A stretch of 64,000 bases of DNA. Source: Pseudarthrobacter sp. MM222 (GTDB taxonomy: Bacteria > Actinomycetota > Actinomycetes > Actinomycetales > Micrococcaceae). A model generated the notes under the pieces. That model ran no database searches. It was not told the DNA's origin and saw nothing but the letters and a program-made list of their open reading frames with translations. The stretch spans positions 2,294,001-2,358,000 of the forward strand of contig NZ_OX352321.1 of assembly GCF_947090775.1 (NCBI RefSeq), written 5' to 3'. Below, one piece after another: positions 60,262 to 64,000 of this stretch. Positions within the stretch are counted from its first letter, which is position 1. The number at the start of each line of letters is the position of its first letter. The position numbers were made by a program, and so were the translations under genes.

Positions 60262-61716
60262 CTACTGGCCGCGGATGATTTTCCGCAGCCGCTCCAGCCG
60301 GGTGGAGATGTCCCGCTCCGCGCCGTTGGCGGTCGGTTCGTAGTAGTTGCGGCCCACGAGGTCGTCCGGCGGGTACTGCTGGGTGGCCACCGAGTGCGGC
60401 GCGTCATGGGCGTATTTGTAGCCCTTTCCGTGGCCCAACTGCTTGGAGCCCGGGTAATGGGCGTCCCGGAGGTGCGCGGGGATGCCGTTGCCCAGCCCTG
60501 CCCGGACGTCGGCGACCGCCTGGTTGAGGCCCATATAAGCGGCGTTGGACTTGGGCGCCGTGGCCAGGTGGACCACCGCTTCGGCCAGGACGATCCGGCC
60601 CTCGGGCATCCCGATCAGCTGCACGGCCTGGGCCGCGGCGACGGCGGTCTGCAGTGCCGTGGGGTCGGCCATGCCGACATCCTCGGCTGCGGAGATGACG
60701 ATCCGCCGCGCAACGAACCGCGGGTCTTCCCCCGCCTCCAGCATCCGCGCGAGGTAGTGGAGGGCGGCGTCGACGTCGGAGCCCCGGATGGACTTGATGA
60801 AGGCGCTGGCGACGTCGTAGTGCTGGTCACCTGCACGGTCGTAGCGGACGGACGCGACGTCGAGCGCCCGCTCGGTGTGCTTCAGTTCGATTTTGACCGG
60901 AGCGGGTCCGGCGGTTCCGGCGGCGGCGTCGCTATCGACTGCGCGAATGTCGTCCGCGTCGCCGAACGCGACCCCGGCGGCCGCTTCCAGCGCGGTCAGC
61001 GCCCGGCGGGCGTCCCCGCCGGAAAGCCGGACGAGGTGGGCCAGGGCCTCCTCGCTGAGTTCGACCTTCCCGCCAAGCCCCCGGGCATCCGCGGTGGCCC
61101 GCAGCAGCAGCCCCTCGACATCCGCGTCGGTGAGTGGTTTCAGGGTCAGCAGCAGGGACCGGGACAGCAGCGGGGAGACGACGGAGAAGGAGGGGTTTTC
61201 GGTGGTTGCAGCCACCAGCACCACCCAGCGGTTTTCGACGCCGGGCAGCAAGGCGTCCTGCTGGGCCTTGTTGAAGCGGTGGATCTCGTCGAGGAACAGC
61301 ACGGTGGTGGTTTTGAAGAGGTCGCGGGCGGTCAGGGCCTCGTCCATGACGCGGCGGACGTCCTTGACGCCGGCGGTGATCGCGGAGAGCTCCACGAACT
61401 TCCGTCCCGGGCCCTTGGCGATCACGTGGGCGAGCGTCGTCTTGCCCGTGCCGGGAGGCCCCCAGAGGATCAGCGAGCTCGGGCCGGCGGGGCCGGTCGC
61501 GTCCGTTCCGGCCGCCAGCTGGCGCAGCGGTGACCCCTGGCCGAGAAGATGCTGCTGACCCACCACGTCGTCCAGCGTCCGTGGCCGCATCCGGACCGCC
61601 AGCGGGCTGCGGGGCGAGGAGGGACCGCCGCCCGGAGGCCGGACGTCCGCGGACTCTTCGGCGTCGTCGTCGTTTCCACCGGCGTTGTCCTGCCCTGCGC
61701 CAAAGAGATCATCCAC
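60262..61716 (-). CDS. rarA: Replication-associated recombination protein A (RarA/MgsA)
   Basis: 484 residues. AAA+ ATPase acting at stalled forks. Walker [19 protein letters not shown], Walker [18 protein letters not shown], sensor 1 AATTENPSF, and a C-terminal tetramerisation region with [20 protein letters not shown] and [18 protein letters not shown]. An acidic, Gly/Pro-rich N-terminus precedes the core. GTG start; divergent from the VLRF1-like gene with 60 bases between them. Confidence 0.95.
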   Translation of the reverse strand: MDDLFGAGQDNAGGNDDDAEESADVRPPGGGPSSPRSPLAVRMRPRTLDDVVGQQHLLGQGSPLRQLAAGTDATGPAGPSSLILWGPPGTGKTTLAHVIAKGPGRKFVELSAITAGVKDVRRVMDEALTARDLFKTTTVLFLDEIHRFNKAQQDALLPGVENRWVVLVAATTENPSFSVVSPLLSRSLLLTLKPLTDADVEGLLLRATADARGLGGKVELSEEALAHLVRLSGGDARRALTALEAAAGVAFGDADDIRAVDSDAAAGTAGPAPVKIELKHTERALDVASVRYDRAGDQHYDVASAFIKSIRGSDVDAALHYLARMLEAGEDPRFVARRIVISAAEDVGMADPTALQTAVAAAQAVQLIGMPEGRIVLAEAVVHLATAPKSNAAYMGLNQAVADVRAGLGNGIPAHLRDAHYPGSKQLGHGKGYKYAHDAPHSVATQQYPPDDLVGRNYYEPTANGAERDISTRLERLRKIIRGQ

Positions 61717-61776
61717 ATAGATAGGCTACTTCTAGTTCCCGCCCGCCCCGACACCTACCCAACGGAGCCCCTTCCC

Positions 61777-62424
61777 ATGGCCACCCCCGAAATCCGCCAG
61801 GCGTTCGTTTCCGGTGACCGGCTGTCCGGCTGGGTGGAGCGCTTCGCCGCGAGCCACGGCGCCGTGGCCGAAGAGGAGCTCGACGGCGGGCTGCAGCTGC
61901 GCGCCGCCGACGGGGCGGTGGCGCTGCTCCAGCCGCCGTGGCCGGTGGACGGGCGGCCCGGGCGCGGCAGTGATGCGGTGTCCCGGCTGGCCTCCCTGGC
62001 CGGTCAGCCGAGGCTGATCGGTGCCGTGCTGGTCCGCCGGGGCGGCTACTCGGTGGCCGTGGTCAGCGGCGGGGCGGTGCTCGCCGCCAAGACCGGGACG
62101 CGGCACATCCAGTCCCGGACGGCGGCCGGCGGCTGGTCCCAGCAGCGCTTCGCCCGGCGTCGGGCCAACCAGGCCGATGCCCTCGTCGAGGCAGTGGCGG
62201 ACCATGCCGCGCGGATCTTCGCGGAACAGCGGATCGAGTACCTCGGTCCCGGCGGCGACCAGGCCCTGGCCGAGCTGGTCCTCGCGGAGCCGGTCCTCAA
62301 ACGGTTCGCCGCCCTCCCGCGGCTGCCGTTCCTGGATGTCCCGGACCCCCGCGCCGCGGTCCTGAAGAAGGCCGCGGCGGACCTGTGCGCGGTGCGGATC
62401 CGGGTGACCGACCCGCCGCTGTAG
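61777..62424 (+). CDS. VLRF1-like (actinobacterial Vms1-like) peptidyl-tRNA release factor family protein
   Basis: 215 residues. The key motif is GGWSQQRFARRRANQ, with Gly118-Gly119-Trp-Ser-Gln122, comparable with the catalytic G-x-S-Q loop of VLRF1/Vms1 proteins that free stalled nascent chains from tRNA. The preceding VVSGGAVLAAKTGTRHIQSR and the later LGPGGDQALAELVLAEP fit an eRF1-domain-2-like fold. The ATG has GGAG nine bases upstream. Identification is from family memory, so the exact substrate is inferred; a role in ribosome rescue would suit it. Confidence 0.75.
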   Translation: MATPEIRQAFVSGDRLSGWVERFAASHGAVAEEELDGGLQLRAADGAVALLQPPWPVDGRPGRGSDAVSRLASLAGQPRLIGAVLVRRGGYSVAVVSGGAVLAAKTGTRHIQSRTAAGGWSQQRFARRRANQADALVEAVADHAARIFAEQRIEYLGPGGDQALAELVLAEPVLKRFAALPRLPFLDVPDPRAAVLKKAAADLCAVRIRVTDPPL

Positions 62425-62463
62425 AACCCGCCGTGTAGAACCGGCCGGTGTAGAACCGGCCGC
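62420..62463. repeat. Three tandem copies of TGTAGAACC-type unit at the gene end
   Basis: TGTAGAACCCGCCG, TGTAGAACCGGCCGG and TGTAGAACCGGCCGC follow one another, starting in the last codons of the VLRF1-like gene. Each copy carries the TAG that ends the gene, so the stop region was duplicated. Confidence 0.75.
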
Positions 62464-62496
62464 CGCTGCGAACGGCCCGCGCCTGCGGCCCCCGGA

Positions 62497-64000
62497 CTAT
62501 TCGAAGCGTGTAACGGTCATTGCAGTGTTTCTTTGAATGAGACCGAACGTGGCTGCCACAGCTCCCAGCGCCAGGAGCAGGCTCAGGCCCAGGGCGACGA
62601 AGTAGTCGGGCGTCGGCCAGGTTACCCGATAGGTGTCGTCGATGAACGTCACCATTAGCCAGGCAACAAGGAACCCGAGGCCGACTGAGAGCAGCAGAAC
62701 GGTAAAAAGCGGGACTGCTGCCTCACGGGTGATGATCCGGCGCAGGACGGACACGGGCATCCCCATCAGCCGCATGAGGCCGAGAACTCTTTTCCGGTCC
62801 AGGATGGCGGAGGTGGTGGCGACGGCCAGGGACAATCCGGCGATCGCGATTGCGACGAACATGCCGAGATATGCGAGCACGGCCAGGCCCTGAATCAGCC
62901 GGGTGGCGGACTGCAGCCTGCTATCCAACGGGGACGTAGCCGGGACGGCCGTGATGCCTGAACCGTTTAAGGCTGTCCGGGCGCGGTCCATGGCCTCGGG
63001 GGTCCCGTCGGTGCCGAGCACAATGACGACCGGTACCAGGCCGTCCAGGTTGGCGGCGGGCGCCGGGCTCAGCGCCAGTGGCTGTCTTGTCCAGTAGTGG
63101 AGGAACGACGTATCAACGGTGACGATCCCGGTTGCTGGGATGTCCTCGAATCCGAGGCCGGGGGCGTCCGCGGCGCGAAGGTAGATTTCCAGGCCGGCAT
63201 CCGGTCCGGAGAGGACTGCCGGGCCGTAGCCGACGGTGGCGCTGCTGATTCCGGGCAGTTCCCTGGCCTGGCGGGCGGCCTCCGCAGCCTGGGCGGGAGT
63301 GCGTCCGGCGCCCACGGTGGCGTGGAGGCTGGTGGGCTGGAGCAGACCGGGCCGGGCCGGGGGCGCTTCAGTGGACTCGATGATGCTGGATGCTCCGGCG
63401 AAGACGGAGACGACGAACACGGCGATCACGAGACCCGATACGGAACGGAAGGTCGCCACCGGGGTTCTTTGGATCCTGCTGGCGGCAATGACTCCCGCCG
63501 CGCTCCGTGCCTGGCGCAGACCCATCCGGCTCACCAGGCGGGTTAGCCAGGGGCCGATGACCACGATGCCGACGAGGATCAGCACAAAGCCGACGATGAG
63601 GAGCGGTGATTCCAGCCACGGCAGCCGCACTTTCAGGACCCGGATCAGAGCCACGGCCGCAATCATGGCGGCCAGCCCGGCCATCAACGGCACGATCCGC
63701 CACGTGGTGGGTGTCTTTTCGTGCATGGCACGCGTCACCCCGAGGGGGCCAATGCCCGCACGGGCCGTGCGGTGCGCGGCAACGAGTGCCGAGGCCGCGA
63801 CTACGGCGGCGACGACGACGGCGGCCGCCGCCCAGCCGGTGGTCAGATCGGCGGCGAACATCCTGGTGCCGTTGACCGGTATCTGCGCGGCAACCGGCCT
63901 CAGCACGATGGCCAGCACAATTCCCAGCGCCGCGCCGATCAGGCTGGGGATGGCGGTTTCGACGGCGGCGATCCGGGAGACCACCCGTGGGGATGCGCCA
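62497..64000 (-). CDS. FtsX-like ABC transporter permease, N-terminus beyond window
   Basis: At least 500 residues visible and still open at the right edge. Several membrane segments in two groups with the FtsX pattern: ALVAAHRTARAGIGPLGVTR, SRMGLRQARSAAGVIAAS, a long extracytoplasmic part, then the last group including RLMGMPVSVLRRIITREAAV and ALGLSLLLALGAVAATFGLI. This is the MacB/FtsX-type permease domain; the partner ATPase is presumably upstream, outside the window. An internal GTG at 63984 is a possible start but the frame continues. Substrate unknown. Confidence 0.85.
   Translation of the reverse strand, partial: GASPRVVSRIAAVETAIPSLIGAALGIVLAIVLRPVAAQIPVNGTRMFAADLTTGWAAAAVVVAAVVAASALVAAHRTARAGIGPLGVTRAMHEKTPTTWRIVPLMAGLAAMIAAVALIRVLKVRLPWLESPLLIVGFVLILVGIVVIGPWLTRLVSRMGLRQARSAAGVIAASRIQRTPVATFRSVSGLVIAVFVVSVFAGASSIIESTEAPPARPGLLQPTSLHATVGAGRTPAQAAEAARQARELPGISSATVGYGPAVLSGPDAGLEIYLRAADAPGLGFEDIPATGIVTVDTSFLHYWTRQPLALSPAPAANLDGLVPVVIVLGTDGTPEAMDRARTALNGSGITAVPATSPLDSRLQSATRLIQGLAVLAYLGMFVAIAIAGLSLAVATTSAILDRKRVLGLMRLMGMPVSVLRRIITREAAVPLFTVLLLSVGLGFLVAWLMVTFIDDTYRVTWPTPDYFVALGLSLLLALGAVAATFGLIQRNTAMTVTRFE

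Noticed and set aside
60021..60278. Plus-strand small frame between the cupin gene and rarA
   Set aside because: Antisense to the start of the cupin gene, without a ribosome site or recognisable product.

Overview
The window is 64 kb of a high-GC Gram-positive (actinobacterial) chromosome, most likely Arthrobacter, Pseudarthrobacter or a close relative in the Micrococcaceae. The grounds are very high GC coding sequence with many GTG/TTG starts, an actinobacterial integration host factor (mihF) beside gmk and rpoZ, a PriA that has lost its helicase motifs, an actinobacterial VLRF1-type protein, a DUF222/HNH (13E12-type) gene and a PyrR-led pyr operon. It is mostly conserved core chromosome with one clear accessory block. 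No rRNA, tRNA, IS element, phage gene or CRISPR array was recognised.

Layout. 1-2.8 kb: lepA (cut by the left edge), a lone PemK/MazF-like gene and rpsT. 2.9-10.7 kb, minus strand: leuS, degV, comEA, comEC and holA, read in that order; leuS is preceded by what looks like a leucine-codon leader peptide and a terminator. 10.7-19.0 kb, plus strand: the accessory block, which is AT-richer non-coding DNA followed by two paralogous CzcA/CusA-type RND pumps, a very small adaptor-like lipoprotein between them, and a secreted protein of unknown function. 19.1-24.5 kb: glycerol utilisation (glpD, glpF, glpK) with a divergent SorC-family regulator. 24.5-27.4 kb: aldo/keto reductase, alpha/beta hydrolase and a frameshifted glycosyltransferase.

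27.4-42.8 kb, minus strand: a long housekeeping run, pyrR-pyrB-pyrC-(small membrane protein)-carA-carB-pyrF-mihF-gmk-rpoZ-coaBC-metK-priA. It supplies pyrimidines, GMP phosphorylation, coenzyme A, S-adenosylmethionine and replication restart. A PyrR-type RNA hairpin sits at the head. 43-47.4 kb: a DUF222/HNH protein, a PrsW-family membrane protease and a serine beta-lactamase-like hydrolase. 47.5-59.5 kb, minus strand: rpsD, two small membrane-associated genes, alaS, ruvX, mltG (frameshifted here), aroE, aroC, aroK, aroB, a TPR-like gene, efp and nusB, a tightly packed shikimate/translation operon with overlapping stop and start codons. 59.7-64 kb: a cupin protein, rarA, the divergent VLRF1-like gene, and an FtsX-like ABC permease cut by the right edge.

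Most noteworthy: the RND-adaptor-RND-secreted protein cassette, in which only one pump keeps the two-aspartate proton-relay motif; the leuS leader; the PyrR hairpin, which also settles the pyrR start codon; and two single-base homopolymer frameshifts, in the glycosyltransferase and in mltG.
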